From: Bradyrhizobium sp. RP6
GTDB taxonomy: Bacteria; Pseudomonadota; Alphaproteobacteria; Rhizobiales; Xanthobacteraceae
DNA: 64,000 nucleotides
Direction: 5' to 3'
Assembly: GCF_003837805.1 (NCBI RefSeq)
Contig: NZ_RQIT01000007.1
Coordinates: 124,001-188,000, forward strand
This document shows positions 17,916-29,000 of this stretch, piece by piece; within the stretch, counting starts at the first letter, position 1, and each line of letters opens with the position of its first letter. The notes under the pieces are model-generated. The model did no database searches, was not told where the DNA came from, and saw only the letters and a list, made by a program, of their open reading frames with translations. The position numbers were made by a program, and so were the translations under genes.

Positions 17916-18290
17916 TGAAAGAATCATGCGGACGGCCGGGGTCGGAACCGCTAAAAGACTCGCCAAATCCAAGGTTTGGCGGCACAAACAGGGTTAATCG
18001 AGGCTTAACGGTCTTGTAGCACTTTGGCCCAGAGGCGGCCGCAGGCAGAACAGACGCGTCAGGAATGAATCCGCGCAATCGCTGTTGGCACTACACCTGC
18101 ATCCGCCGCGACAAAGAGGCTGACGAAGCGTTAGGCAATTCCGGCGAGAGAAAGTTGGGGGTGGCGAGAGGTTTGTGCGCCGCCCTTTCCGTGTCGAGAG
18201 CTGCCGAAGCGAGAGCGTCGAGCAACAGGTTCAAGTGAATTCAGGCAGGCGCTGCGGGCGTCTCGCGTGAAGCGCGTTTAGGAGCAATGG
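17916..18290 (+). other. Intergenic region between dnaG and rpoD
   Basis: No gene is visible in this gap. It contains the inverted repeat CGCCAAA/TTTGGCG at 17961-17981 (7-base stem, 7-base loop) with no T-run after it, so it is more likely an operator or attenuator than a terminator. The rpoD promoter must lie here or upstream. Confidence 0.4.
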
Positions 18291-20429
<2,139 letters not shown>

Positions 20430-20474
20430 TTCGGATTGTCATGCCCGGGCCTGACCCGGGCATCCACCCCAGAC

Positions 20475-20506
20475 AAAAAACGGCGGGCCGAAAGCCCGCC
20501 GTTTTT
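20475..20506 (+). terminator. Rho-independent terminator of rpoD
   Basis: AAAAAACGGCGGGC and GCCCGCCGTTTTT form a strong stem with a 5-base loop and a T-run, 46 bases after the rpoD stop. The A-run before the stem allows it to work in both directions and so also end the convergent gene. Confidence 0.9.
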
Positions 20507-20545
20507 GTTTGCGTTGGAGCTTGGAGTATCACGCGTCCAACCGCC

Positions 20546-20782
20546 CTACTTCTTCTTCGCCCCCACCCGCTCGATCCGCTTGATCTCCAGCGGGGGGCGG
20601 CCGCTCTTCTCGGCGATCTCGCGGTCCTGCTCCATGATGAAGCTGCGGGCGGGTTCGTCGCCGTCGAGGCCGCCGAGGAGTTCAGCGGGCACGCGGCGGT
20701 TGGAGCGTTGGGAATCGTCTTCATAGACGACGTTGAAGAAGGCGAATTCGCCTTTGAGATTGGTACCGGGTTTCTTGGCCAT
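20546..20782 (-). CDS. Small conserved-looking hypothetical protein (78 aa)
   Basis: The 78-residue charged protein begins MAKKPGTNLKGEFAFFNVVYEDD and ends in a lysine tail (ERVGAKKK). I do not recognise a family. Its central part RRVPAELLGGLDGDEPARSF looks conserved-type rather than random. It converges on rpoD and shares the bidirectional terminator at 20475-20506. Function unknown. Confidence 0.65.
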   Translation of the reverse strand: MAKKPGTNLKGEFAFFNVVYEDDSQRSNRRVPAELLGGLDGDEPARSFIMEQDREIAEKSGRPPLEIKRIERVGAKKK

Positions 20783-21301
20783 GGCGGCTTTTCGTCGATA
20801 GCCACGCCGCAGTCAAATGACTTTGGCGCTGATCGACCTCCGCCGCGTCCGAACGCGGCGGGCTTGGCGCGGCTGTGAAGGTACCTGATGTGGGGAGGAA
20901 GGAGGAGCCAGAGATCTTCTGCGGCCCTTCGAGAAGACTTTCGTCTCCAATAAACGGCGGGCCCGAAGCCCGCCGTTTATCTTGGTCTTCAGCGCCGCCC
21001 GGGGCTGGCAGGGCGACAACCTAAGATAGAATACTATAGAAGGCGCGCTGCGATGGCAAGGTAAATCGTGGTGGTGCCGATGTCGCAGCCAGCGCATCAG
21101 ATATGCGTTTGTTCCGATGTGCGACATGGTCATGCATAGAGACATGCTTTGAGCTGCCAAATCATTTTGTTCATCTCGCTTGCTCTTGCGACCCAGCGAG
21201 AGCGAGGCGCTCTGTAGGAAAACGCGTTGGCCTGCACGTATTCCCGCCGGCGTGCCCTGTGATTGCAAAGCAAAGCCGGTGCCATCCTCCGAACGCGTAT
21301 C
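20783..21301. other. Gene-poor gap with terminator-like hairpin
   Basis: I see no convincing gene. At 20951-20979 TAAACGGCGGGC/GCCCGCCGTTTA forms a strong hairpin almost identical in its core to the rpoD terminator, but without a long T-run. Open frames here have poor composition and no ribosome binding sites. Confidence 0.5.
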
Positions 21302-21646
21302 TCAATGCGTGTGTGTGCGCTGCGTCAATTCCGGCACGGCGAGTCGCGATCCGTGCCCGCCGCCCTTGTCGGTGTCCTCCTTGCGCCCCTGCGCCATGAT
21401 CGCGGTGCCCATCGCGGCAGAGCCGAAGGTGATGAGAAAGGATGCGAGCAGCAGGAGAAGCGCCACGCCGGGCGCGCGGTCGGCGAAGATCAGCTCGCGC
21501 AGATGTCCGGGATTGAGCCAGAGCAGGCCGCCGACCAGCAGCGCGGCGGCGCCGGCGCCGATCGCGAGATTGATGGCGAGCAGGCGGAACAGCGGGATGC
21601 GGAGGAGGGCGGGGGTTGGCCGGCGAGGATGCTGATGGTTGGACAT
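21302..21646 (-). CDS. Small membrane protein with two helices
   Basis: The 114-residue protein has two hydrophobic helices, near residues 19-44 (LFRLLAINLAIGAGAAALLVGGLLWL) and 58-82, and a short polar tail ending in THTH. I do not recognise a named family. It is separated from neighbouring genes and has no visible partner. Function unknown. Confidence 0.6.
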   Translation of the reverse strand: MSNHQHPRRPTPALLRIPLFRLLAINLAIGAGAAALLVGGLLWLNPGHLRELIFADRAPGVALLLLLASFLITFGSAAMGTAIMAQGRKEDTDKGGGHGSRLAVPELTQRTHTH

Positions 21647-21759
21647 GGGTGGTTGCTTCGCGCCGACTTTGATGCAGTGACTGACGGTTGCTCAGGCATC
21701 GGCATTCTAGCGCCAACTCTCTCCGCTCGTCATTCCGGGGCGCGACGATATCATCCGCC

Positions 21760-22284
21760 TCACGCCGCCGGTGCGACCCGGCTACCCGAATCCTGCGCGG
21801 CCTGTTGGCGCTCCATCATGGTCTGCCACAGCGTTGCGATGCTCACCTGCGTCTGCGGCGCGATCAGGCAGTGCCCCTCATTGTCGAAGCCGCAGAACCG
21901 AGCCGACGGGTCCTTCTTCACCTCGGTCAGCGCCTGGTTGATCATCTCAAGGCACGTCATCACCTGCCCGATATCCTGCAGGCGCGTGTGATGCAGGATG
22001 TCCATCAGGCGGAACGTCATTACCGCAGGGCGGCCGAAGCTGATGCCGGGGCGGCCGAGCTCGAACAGCACGTTCACCGCAGGAAGCACGCCGCGGATGT
22101 GCTCGAGCACGCCGGCCATGTCTTCCACGCTGCAGGCGACGAGATGGGCCGCCTGTGGTGGCGGCGCGGCCTCCGGCGTCCGTGGCGCCAGCCCGAGTGT
22201 GGCCATCACCTCCTGCTCGATCCATTGCCGCACCGGGGCGGGGGCATTGCGGATCTGCTCGGCGGTCAAGGTGATTCCGGTCAT
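21760..22284 (-). CDS. Conserved-looking hypothetical protein (174 aa)
   Basis: The frame is open much further upstream, but that part is antisense to the transglycosylase. The ATG at 22284 (MTGITLTAEQIRNAP) gives a natural 174-residue protein. The middle part has a hydrophobic helix FGRPAVMTFRLMDILHHTRLQDIGQ and a possible small metal-free domain ending CGFDNEGHCLIAPQ. I do not recognise it. It is divergent from the transglycosylase gene at 22429. Confidence 0.65.
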   Translation of the reverse strand: MTGITLTAEQIRNAPAPVRQWIEQEVMATLGLAPRTPEAAPPPQAAHLVACSVEDMAGVLEHIRGVLPAVNVLFELGRPGISFGRPAVMTFRLMDILHHTRLQDIGQVMTCLEMINQALTEVKKDPSARFCGFDNEGHCLIAPQTQVSIATLWQTMMERQQAAQDSGSRVAPAA

Positions 22285-22428
22285 GTGCGGTTCTCCTGTT
22301 TGCCTCAATCTAGAAAGCACGGCGTGAGACGGTTTGATGCGGATCAAGCCTGCCGCTTTGACGCTCGCTGCGTTCCCGGGCATGATCGGCCGCCTGCTTC
22401 GCGCAAGGAATTTGGGGAACTGCTGCAC

Positions 22429-23235
22429 ATGCTGAGACCGCTTCTCGCCGCCGCCGTCGTCGTTTGTCTGACCGGCGGGTCGGCGCAGGCCGCCCGCTGC
22501 GGCGGCGATTTCGACAGCTTTGTCGCCAGCATGGCGCAGGAAGCACAGGCGGCCGGCGTCTCGGCGGGCGTGACCAATGCGGCGCTCGGCGGCGTGACCC
22601 AGGACGCTGCCGTGCTCGCCTTCGACCGGCGCCAGCGCTACACCTTCAAGAAGAGCTTCGAGCAGTACGTCTCGACCCGTGTCGGCCCCGGCCGCATCAA
22701 TGGCGGCCGCGCGCTGCTCCAGCGTCACGCCGCGCTGCTCTCCCGCGTCGAGCAGCAATTCGGCGTGCCGCGCTATATCCTGGTCGCGATCTGGGGCCTT
22801 GAGAGCGATTTCGGCAAGGGCGACACCGGCAAGCTGCCGGTGATCCGCACGCTGGCGACGCTCGCGCATGATTGCCGCCGCACCAATCTGTTCCAGGGCG
22901 AGCTGCTCGCCGCGCTCAAGATCGTGCAGCGCGGCGACCTGCCGCTGCGCGACCTCATCGGCGCCTATGCCGGCGAGATCGGCCAGACCCAGTTCCTGCC
23001 GTCGTCCTACATCAAGTACGGCGTCGATTTCGACGGCGACGGCCATGTCGACCTCCGCCACAGCGTCCCCGACGTGCTCGCCTCGACCGCGAACCTCCTG
23101 CACACCAACGGCTTCAAGATGGGCCAGCCCTATGATGAAGGCACGCCGAACTTCGAGGCGATGCGCGAGTGGAACAGGGCGGTGGTCTATCGCAAGACGA
23201 TCGGGTATTTCGCCGATCGGCTGGCGGGGCAGTGA
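22429..23235 (+). CDS. Lytic murein transglycosylase (MltB-like)
   Basis: The 268-residue protein has a signal peptide (about 1-22, cleavage after AQA) and a family-13/MltB-type transglycosylase domain. The catalytic glutamate is in YILVAIWGLESDFG; the GQTQFLPSSYIKYGVDFDGDGHVDL segment is characteristic. It would cleave peptidoglycan with formation of 1,6-anhydro ends in the periplasm. There is no lipobox and no C-terminal peptidoglycan-binding domain, so it is shorter than MltB proteins that carry one. Confidence 0.92.
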   Translation: MLRPLLAAAVVVCLTGGSAQAARCGGDFDSFVASMAQEAQAAGVSAGVTNAALGGVTQDAAVLAFDRRQRYTFKKSFEQYVSTRVGPGRINGGRALLQRHAALLSRVEQQFGVPRYILVAIWGLESDFGKGDTGKLPVIRTLATLAHDCRRTNLFQGELLAALKIVQRGDLPLRDLIGAYAGEIGQTQFLPSSYIKYGVDFDGDGHVDLRHSVPDVLASTANLLHTNGFKMGQPYDEGTPNFEAMREWNRAVVYRKTIGYFADRLAGQ

Positions 23236-23261
23236 GGAGCGGCGCGCCGCCAGCCATACTC

Positions 23262-23339
23262 GTCATTGCGAGCGCAGCGACGCAATCCAGAGTCTTTCTG
23301 CCGAGACAGTCTGGGTTGCTTCGCTGCGCTCGCAATGAC
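23262..23339. repeat. Dispersed palindromic repeat, family C
   Basis: GTCATTGCGAGCGCAGCGA at the left and the inverted TCGCTGCGCTCGCAATGAC at the right enclose CGCAATCCAGAGTC..CTGGGTTGCTTCG. I recognise this type as frequent in Bradyrhizobium intergenic regions. It lies between convergent genes and could act as a terminator. Confidence 0.75.
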
Positions 23340-23361
23340 GGTGGAGAGACATTGTCTCTCC

Positions 23362-24192
23362 TCACGTCCCCTTCGCCATCTTCTCCAGTCGCCGCTGCAG
23401 CGGCGCCCAGTACGTTCCCGGGCGGAAGCGCTGCAACAGGTCCATGAAGCGGGCGTCGTTGCCGATCAGGATGCGCGGCTCGTTCCTCTCGATGCCGCTG
23501 ATGATGCGCAGCGCGGCATCCTTTGGCGTGGTCTTCGCTGCGTTCTCGAACCGGTCGATCGATTGCGCGCGCCGGTCATTGTCGGTGACGCCGATCCCGG
23601 TGCGCGCGTTGCGCGCGATCGCGGTGGCGACGCCGCCGGGATGGACGACCGACAGCTTGACCGGGCTTCCCGCCATCGCCAGCTCGTGCCGCACGCTCTC
23701 GGAGAAGCCGCGCACCGCGAACTTCGCCGCCGCATAGGCCGATTGCCCCGGCGGCGCGATGATGCCGAAGATCGAGGAGAGGTTGACGATGTGTGCCTCT
23801 GCCAGCGTCTTCAGGTGTGGCAGGAAGGCGCGCGTGCCGTGCACCACGCCCCAGAAATTGATGTCGAACAGCCAGTCCATCTGGGCCTGGTCGATCTCCT
23901 CGAACGAGCCCATGAGCGCCACGCCGGCATTGTTGATGACGATGCCGAGGGCGGGATGCGCGGTGGTTGCTTCGCTTGCGAACTGCGCGATGTCGGCGGG
24001 CTCGCCGACATCGACGCGATGCACGCTGACCCTGCGCGTTGTTCCGATCTCCGCCGCGACCATCTTCAATCCGGCCTCGTCGCGGTCGGCCAGCGCGAGA
24101 TCGCAGCCGCGCTGCGCCAGCTCAACCGCCAGCGCCCGGCCGATGCCGCTCGCGGCTCCCGTGATGGCGGCGGCGCCCCGAATCTTCGTCAT
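23362..24192 (-). CDS. Short-chain dehydrogenase/reductase
   Basis: The 276-residue protein is a classical SDR: the cofactor motif TGAASGIG near residue 11, NNAGVAL, the catalytic serine in IVNLSSIFG, and YAAAKFAVRG with Tyr and Lys. The Asp in LADRDEAG at the end of beta-2 suggests NAD rather than NADP. The substrate is unknown. The start MTKIRGAA is chosen as the point where the Rossmann fold begins. It is divergent from the receiver gene at 24314. Confidence 0.92.
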   Translation of the reverse strand: MTKIRGAAAITGAASGIGRALAVELAQRGCDLALADRDEAGLKMVAAEIGTTRRVSVHRVDVGEPADIAQFASEATTAHPALGIVINNAGVALMGSFEEIDQAQMDWLFDINFWGVVHGTRAFLPHLKTLAEAHIVNLSSIFGIIAPPGQSAYAAAKFAVRGFSESVRHELAMAGSPVKLSVVHPGGVATAIARNARTGIGVTDNDRRAQSIDRFENAAKTTPKDAALRIISGIERNEPRILIGNDARFMDLLQRFRPGTYWAPLQRRLEKMAKGT

Positions 24193-24313
24193 GAATTCCC
24201 CCGTCAAGTCCCCGAACGTGGAACTATGAATTACTTTTTTTTGAAATGAAACCGAACCGTTGCCGGCCTCGGTTTTTAACATGCGTTATGGAGGCATGCA
24301 TTGGGAGCCGCCG

Positions 24314-24688
24314 ATGGGACAAGCAAAGCCGTTTCGCGCGACAGCGCTGATCGTTGAAGACGACGTCATGCAGCGGGAGATGCTTTGCGTTCTCCTGGAA
24401 GAGAGCGGCTACCAGGTCATCCAGTGCGAAAGCGCGGAGGCCGCCGAGCGCGTCCTCGACAAGAGCGCAGGCGCGCTCTGTCTGATGCTGACCGACGTCC
24501 AGCTTGCAGGCCGCATGAACGGTGTCGAGCTCGCGCACGTCGCCAAGCACCGCAATCCGAACCTCGACGTCGTCGTCACCTCCGGCCGCCCCTTGAAGCA
24601 GCCCTTGCCCGATGGCGCCAAGTTCTGGGCCAAACCCTGGGCGCCGCTCGACGTGCTGCGCGAGGCCGAGCTCGCTCAGCTGTCCTGA
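24314..24688 (+). CDS. Single-domain response regulator
   Basis: The 124-residue protein is a lone receiver domain: ALIVEDDVMQREML with the acidic pocket, LMLTDVQLAGRMNG with the phospho-accepting Asp, the Ser/Thr of VVVTSGRPL and the Lys of FWAKPWAP. No output domain or kinase is adjacent, so it may act as a phosphate sink or through protein contacts. Starts at 24281 and 24296 are also possible; 24314 follows GGGAGCCGCCG. Confidence 0.88.
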   Translation: MGQAKPFRATALIVEDDVMQREMLCVLLEESGYQVIQCESAEAAERVLDKSAGALCLMLTDVQLAGRMNGVELAHVAKHRNPNLDVVVTSGRPLKQPLPDGAKFWAKPWAPLDVLREAELAQLS

Positions 24689-24743
24689 CGGCAGCCCCGC
24701 GGGCGCGCTTTCTCGCCGCGAGCCGCGGTGATAAGGTCGGTCC

Positions 24744-25355
24744 ATGACCTTGTCCTTCCTGCTCACCTCGCTCATCGTCGTCGCATCGCCTGGCACCGGC
24801 GTGCTCTACACGCTCGCGGCGGCGCTGACCCGCGGCTCGCGCGCGAGTATAGCGGCCGCCTTCGGCTGCACGCTCGGCATCGTGCCGCACATGGTGGCGG
24901 CGATGCTCGGCCTTGCCGCCGTGCTCCACACCAGCGCACTCGCCTTCGCCGTGCTGAAATGGTGCGGCGTCGCCTATCTTCTCTATATGTCCTGGCAGGC
25001 GCTGCGTGAGACGGGGGCGCTCGCGGTTGGCGGCGAGATCAAGGAGCGGTCGAGCGGCCGCGTCATCGTCACCGGCTTCCTGATCAATATCCTCAATCCA
25101 AAGCTGTCGATCTTCTTCCTCGCCTTCCTGCCGCAGTTCATCGCGGCGGACGAGGCCCATGTCCTGGCTCGCATGCTGGAGCTGAGCGGCGCCTTCATGG
25201 CGATGACCTTTGCGGTGTTCGTCCTCTATGGACTCTGCGCTGCCTCCGTGCGCGAGCGCGTCATCTCCCGTCCCCGCGTCATGGCCTGGCTGCGCCGCAG
25301 CTTTGCGGCCGGCTTCGCCGCGCTCGGCGCCAAGCTTGCGTTTGCGGAGCGGTAG
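24744..25355 (+). CDS. LysE/RhtB-family exporter
   Basis: The 203-residue protein has six hydrophobic segments and the pattern VVASPGTGVLYTLAAALTRGSRASIAAAFGCTLG, then GFLINILNPKLSIFFLAFLPQF. It should export amino acids or related metabolites. This is a different subfamily from the exporter at 13176. It begins 55 bases after the receiver gene and may be transcribed with it. Confidence 0.88.
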   Translation: MTLSFLLTSLIVVASPGTGVLYTLAAALTRGSRASIAAAFGCTLGIVPHMVAAMLGLAAVLHTSALAFAVLKWCGVAYLLYMSWQALRETGALAVGGEIKERSSGRVIVTGFLINILNPKLSIFFLAFLPQFIAADEAHVLARMLELSGAFMAMTFAVFVLYGLCAASVRERVISRPRVMAWLRRSFAAGFAALGAKLAFAER

Positions 25356-25430
25356 AGTCTTCTCTTCACCTCTCGAAAGGTCGTCATGCCACGGCTTGTC
25401 CCAGGCAACGCGCCTCGAACACTCACCCAA

Positions 25431-25456
25431 TAAAAAAGCGGGCCTTGCGCCCGCCA
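25431..25456 (-). terminator. Intrinsic terminator for the lysine-rich small gene
   Basis: Read on the minus strand, GGCGGGCGCAAGGCCCGC followed by TTTTTT is a clear terminator. It lies about 75 bases after the stop of the small gene at 25532-25600. Confidence 0.75.
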
Positions 25457-25531
25457 CCTTCCAACCTGCCCGACTCTACCCGACGCCCGGGCGGAGCGAG
25501 ACTCCACCCGGGCAAAGAAACAGAAGCCTCG

Positions 25532-25600
25532 TTACTTCTTCTTCGCCTTCTTGGCCTTTTTCGCCTTCTTCTTCACCGCCTTCTTCGCTTTCTTAGCCAT
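25532..25600 (-). CDS. Tiny lysine/alanine-rich basic protein (22 aa)
   Basis: The frame from ATG at 25600 to TAA at 25532 encodes 22 residues made only of Met, Ala, Lys and one Val (MAKKAKKAVKKK then more AKK units). A ribosome binding site, AAGAGGA, lies 6 bases upstream, and an intrinsic terminator lies downstream on the same strand. The composition resembles the lysine-rich tails of histone-H1-like proteins, so nucleic-acid binding is likely but inferred. It is too short for routine gene prediction. Low-complexity coding makes chance difficult to exclude, but the start and stop signals support it. Confidence 0.6.
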   Translation of the reverse strand: MAKKAKKAVKKKAKKAKKAKKK

Positions 25601-26000
25601 AGTATCCTCTTAGGGGTTAATGGTGGAACGCGACACGAGGGATGCTCGGCGGAGGGCCAGCCTCGCAACATCCTCGATACAAACTCAGCAGATTCGGAGC
25701 CGGCTGCCCCGCGCCGTCATATCTCCGTCATTGCGTTATCCACAGCTCAGATGCGTCTTGCGTGATCTTTGGCCCCGAATCCGCTGCGTCGCCGCCCGCT
25801 CTCCGCAGCAAGGTTTGATTAACGATGCCGCAATCCGTTCGCGGATTCATCAATCCAAAACCAACGCCCGGCTTTGCGCGATTGCGGTGAGACTCCATTA
25901 AGCGCGCCGCGCACATGATCGCCCGCAAGAACACGGGGGCGGGTATGTACGGGCAGTTGCCAAACGAAGAGGGCGGGACCATGCGCGTCCCGCAGTCGCC
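25601..26000. other. Intergenic region, no gene seen
   Basis: About 400 bases between the divergent tiny basic gene and the diguanylate cyclase gene. I find no gene, RNA or clear repeat. It must contain both promoters. Confidence 0.4.
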
Positions 26001-27212
26001 ATGCTGAGCGTGCCGACACTCTGGACCGTCATCGTCATCAATTTCCTGGCGCTGGGCCTGGTCTGGGCCTATGTGGCGCGCGCCTATCCCAAATTCGAGG
26101 CGGCGCGGTACTGGACGGCGGCGGCGGTGCTGGCTGCAGCAGGCGCGGCCATCTCGATGCTGCGTGACGTCATGGATCCGCGCTTTCCGCTGATCGGTGG
26201 CGGCGGCCTGATGATCTTTTCGTCGTGGCTCGCCTGCATGGGCGTCGCCCGGTTCTATCACCGCCCGGTGTCCTGGCCAGCGGCGATCGCCAACTCGGTC
26301 CTAGCCAGCGCCGGTCTCGCCTTCTTCCTGGTCGTCACCGACAACATGCCGATGCGGGTCGTGATCTACTCGCTGGCACAATCGACCCCAATTGCGCTGA
26401 TGCTGCCGCTGCTGCTGCTCGGCCAGCAGAACGGCCGGGAGAACCCGGGGGCGCGCCTCGCTGCGATCGTGGGCTTTCTGCTCCTGTCCATTCACGTCGT
26501 CCGCTCCGGCGCGGCGCTGCTCGGCTATGGCGGCGCCATCACCGCGATCAATTTCAACGGCCTGCAGGCCGTGATGATCCTGCTCCTGGTGTTCCTGGCC
26601 ATGGGCTGGAATTTCGCCTGTCTGCTCATGGCGATCGAGCGGCTGCGCAATGAGGTTGCTGACCTTGCGCTGCTCGACGATCTCACCGGCGTCGCCAACC
26701 GGCGGCATCTGCTGCAGCGCCTGACCGAGGAATGCGCCCGCTCGACGCGCAGCGGCGCGCCGTTCTCGCTGCTGCTGATCGATCTCGACGGATTCAAGAC
26801 CGTCAACGACACCCATGGTCATGCCGCCGGCGATGCCTGCCTGAAGCACTTCACCCTGATGGCGCAGACGCGCCTCCGGCCCGGCGACATGCTCGCCCGC
26901 ACCGGCGGCGACGAGTTCTGCGTCGTGCTGCCGTCCTCGTCCTTGCGCGAGGCCTCCGCGATCGCCCGCCGCGTGATCGAGGTCTGCCGTCAGGATGCCG
27001 CCACCTGCACCGGCAGCGACATTCCGATCGCGATCTCGATCGGGGTTGCGCAGTGGGACCGCGATGTCGGGGAGTTCCCGGATCGCCTGATGGCCAACGC
27101 CGACCATGCCCTCTATGCCGCCAAGAAGAACGGCAAGAACGATTTCGCGATCTATGATCCCGCCCCGCCGCTTTCGCCCGACACGATCGAGGCGTTGAGG
27201 AAATTCGCGTAA
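26001..27212 (+). CDS. Membrane-bound diguanylate cyclase
   Basis: The 403-residue protein has an N-terminal membrane domain of about seven hydrophobic segments (residues 1-210) and a C-terminal GGDEF domain. The active-site motif is intact (G302-G303-D304-E305-F306), and an inhibitory I-site R293-P-G-D296 lies five residues before it. It should make cyclic di-GMP from two GTP and be feedback-inhibited. No EAL domain is present. The signal sensed by the membrane domain is unknown. Confidence 0.93.
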   Translation: MLSVPTLWTVIVINFLALGLVWAYVARAYPKFEAARYWTAAAVLAAAGAAISMLRDVMDPRFPLIGGGGLMIFSSWLACMGVARFYHRPVSWPAAIANSVLASAGLAFFLVVTDNMPMRVVIYSLAQSTPIALMLPLLLLGQQNGRENPGARLAAIVGFLLLSIHVVRSGAALLGYGGAITAINFNGLQAVMILLLVFLAMGWNFACLLMAIERLRNEVADLALLDDLTGVANRRHLLQRLTEECARSTRSGAPFSLLLIDLDGFKTVNDTHGHAAGDACLKHFTLMAQTRLRPGDMLARTGGDEFCVVLPSSSLREASAIARRVIEVCRQDAATCTGSDIPIAISIGVAQWDRDVGEFPDRLMANADHALYAAKKNGKNDFAIYDPAPPLSPDTIEALRKFA

Positions 27213-27247
27213 AGCCTGCTAGGCTTGGATCGCACTGGGCCTTGCAT

Positions 27248-27868
27248 ATGATGTTTCGCCTGCTCGCGGTCATTCTCGCCGCTCTTCTGATCAGTCCCGC
27301 CGCCGCTGACGACGCCGAGCTCGTGAAGCTCGCGCGCGCCTCCGGCACGCCCGACATTCCCGGCCTGAAGATCGTCTGGCTTGCGCCGTGGGGCGACGTC
27401 CGCAACGCCAAGCCCTGGCGTAACATCATCGTGCACCAGACCGAGGGACCTGCGGGCTCGGCGCGCGGCGGCGCGCAAGCGCAGGCGAAGAACCCGACAC
27501 GGCGCGGCGTCACGGTCTGGGTCGAGACCGACGGCACGGTCTATTGGGCCGTCGCCGAAAACCTGGTGCCGACCCACGGCGATGGCGCCAACCGCAACGA
27601 CAACAAGTACATCGACAACAGCTCGACCTACCGCCAGGTGGTGCGCGACAACTCGATCGGCGTCGAGTTCGCCGGCAACTATCCCGATGTCACGACGGGG
27701 CCGACCGAGGCGCAGGTCGCGGCGTGGAAGATTCTCGTGCAGGTGCTGCGCGCGCGCTATGGCATCCCGCTTGATCGCGTCTATGCGCACAACTGGATCG
27801 ACTACAAGGACGCGCGCTATTGCGAAGGCTGCACGCTCGCGACGCTGGCAAGGCAGTGGGGAGAGTAG
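27248..27868 (+). CDS. Secreted N-acetylmuramoyl-L-alanine amidase-type protein
   Basis: The roughly 206-residue protein has a signal peptide (1-22, cleaved near AAA-DD) and an amidase-2/PGRP-like domain: RNIIVHQTEG with a zinc histidine, NSIGVEFAGNYPD, and VYAHNWIDYKDARYCEGC with another. It would cut the bond between MurNAc and the stem peptide in the periplasm. Starts at 27248 and 27251 are both possible. The two cysteines near the C-terminus could form a disulfide. Confidence 0.85.
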   Translation: MMFRLLAVILAALLISPAAADDAELVKLARASGTPDIPGLKIVWLAPWGDVRNAKPWRNIIVHQTEGPAGSARGGAQAQAKNPTRRGVTVWVETDGTVYWAVAENLVPTHGDGANRNDNKYIDNSSTYRQVVRDNSIGVEFAGNYPDVTTGPTEAQVAAWKILVQVLRARYGIPLDRVYAHNWIDYKDARYCEGCTLATLARQWGE

Positions 27869-27876
27869 TCTCCTCC

Positions 27877-27995
27877 GTCATTCCGGGCGCGACGAAGTCG
27901 CGAGCCCGGATCCATTCGTCCACCAACTCTGCGGCCTGATGGATTCTCAGGTGCGCAATTGCGCACCATAGCTCGCGCGCGTGCCCCGGAATGAC
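27877..27995. repeat. Dispersed palindromic repeat, family A (full copy)
   Basis: GTCATTCCGGGCGCGAC at the left and GTGCCCCGGAATGAC at the right are inverted ends. The interior TGATGGATTCTCAGGTGCGCAA and CCATAGCTCGCG match the copies at 4048 and 11691. It lies between convergent genes. Confidence 0.75.
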
Positions 27996-28031
27996 AGCGG
28001 AGCGCCGTCCGCCGAACCGTGTCACGCAAAC

Positions 28032-28060
28032 AAAAAAGCCGGCGTTGCCGCCGGCTTTTT
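28032..28060 (-). terminator. Bidirectional intrinsic terminator after rpoH
   Basis: AAAAAGCCGGC and GCCGGCTTTTT form a strong stem flanked by A-run and T-run. It lies 41 bases after the rpoH stop and may also stop transcription coming from the amidase gene. Confidence 0.88.
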
Positions 28061-28100
28061 CTCTCTTTCTATCCGCCAATCTCTTCTGCTGAACTGCCGC

Positions 28101-29000
28101 TTAGTGCGCGGCTTCCAGCGCGGCCTGTTCGGCCCTCGCGATCGTGCCCTTGACCGCGGACTGCACCTTCTCGAAGGCGCGGACCTCGATCTGGCGGACG
28201 CGCTCGCGCGACACGCCGAACTCGGCGGCAAGGTCTTCCAGCGTCATCGGCTCATCGGCGAGGCGGCGCGCCTCGAAGATGCGGCGTTCGCGCGGGTTGA
28301 GCACGCCCATGGCGCCGTTCAGCGCATCACGGCGGTGATCATACTCCTCGTGCTCCGCCATCATGGCTTCCTGGTTAGGCGTGTTGTCGACCAGCCAGTC
28401 CTGCCATTCGCCGGCTTCGCCGTCATCGCGGATCGGAGCGTTCAGCGACGCGTCGCCGCCGAGGCGGCGGTTCATGTCGATCACGTCCTGATCAGTGACG
28501 CCGAGGCGCTTGGCAATCATCTTCACCTGGTCGGGGCGGAGATCGCCTTCGTCCAGCGCGTTGATCTTGCTCTTCGCCTTGCGCAGGTTGAAGAACAGCT
28601 TCTTCTGGTTCGCGGTGGTGCCCATCTTCACGAGCGACCAGGAACGCAGGATGTACTCTTGAATCGACGCCTTGATCCACCACATGGCGTAGGTGGCGAG
28701 ACGGAACCCCTTCTCGGGTTCGAAACGCTTCACCGCCTGCATCAGGCCGACATTGCCTTCCGAGACGACCTCGGAGATCGGCAGGCCGTAGCCGCGATAG
28801 CCCATGGCGATCTTGGCCACGAGCCGGAGATGGCTGGTGACGAGTTGGTGCGCCGCGTCGCGATCGTCATGCTCGCGCCAACGCTTGGCGAGCATATATT
28901 CCTGCTGGGGTTCCAGCATCGGAAACTTGCGGATCTCGGCGAGGTAGCGAGAAAGGCCGGATTCTCCATTGAGGACCGGCAAAGCAGCGGTACGGGCCAT
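28101..29000 (-). CDS. rpoH: Heat-shock sigma factor RpoH (sigma-32)
   Basis: The 299-residue protein has sigma-70 regions 2 and 4 and the RpoH box QKKLFFNLRKAKSK, which marks the sigma-32 group. Region 2.4 is in FRLATYAMWWIKASIQEYIL; region 4.2 in GVSRERVRQIEVRAFEKVQ. It directs transcription of heat-shock chaperones and proteases. Rhizobia often have several rpoH copies; which one this is cannot be told here. The gene is monocistronic and ends at a strong terminator. Confidence 0.97.
   Translation of the reverse strand: MARTAALPVLNGESGLSRYLAEIRKFPMLEPQQEYMLAKRWREHDDRDAAHQLVTSHLRLVAKIAMGYRGYGLPISEVVSEGNVGLMQAVKRFEPEKGFRLATYAMWWIKASIQEYILRSWSLVKMGTTANQKKLFFNLRKAKSKINALDEGDLRPDQVKMIAKRLGVTDQDVIDMNRRLGGDASLNAPIRDDGEAGEWQDWLVDNTPNQEAMMAEHEEYDHRRDALNGAMGVLNPRERRIFEARRLADEPMTLEDLAAEFGVSRERVRQIEVRAFEKVQSAVKGTIARAEQAALEAAH

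Noticed and set aside
21760..23103. 447-codon version of the hypothetical gene at 21760
   Set aside because: The upstream 270 codons are antisense to the transglycosylase; the ATG at 22284 is a better start.
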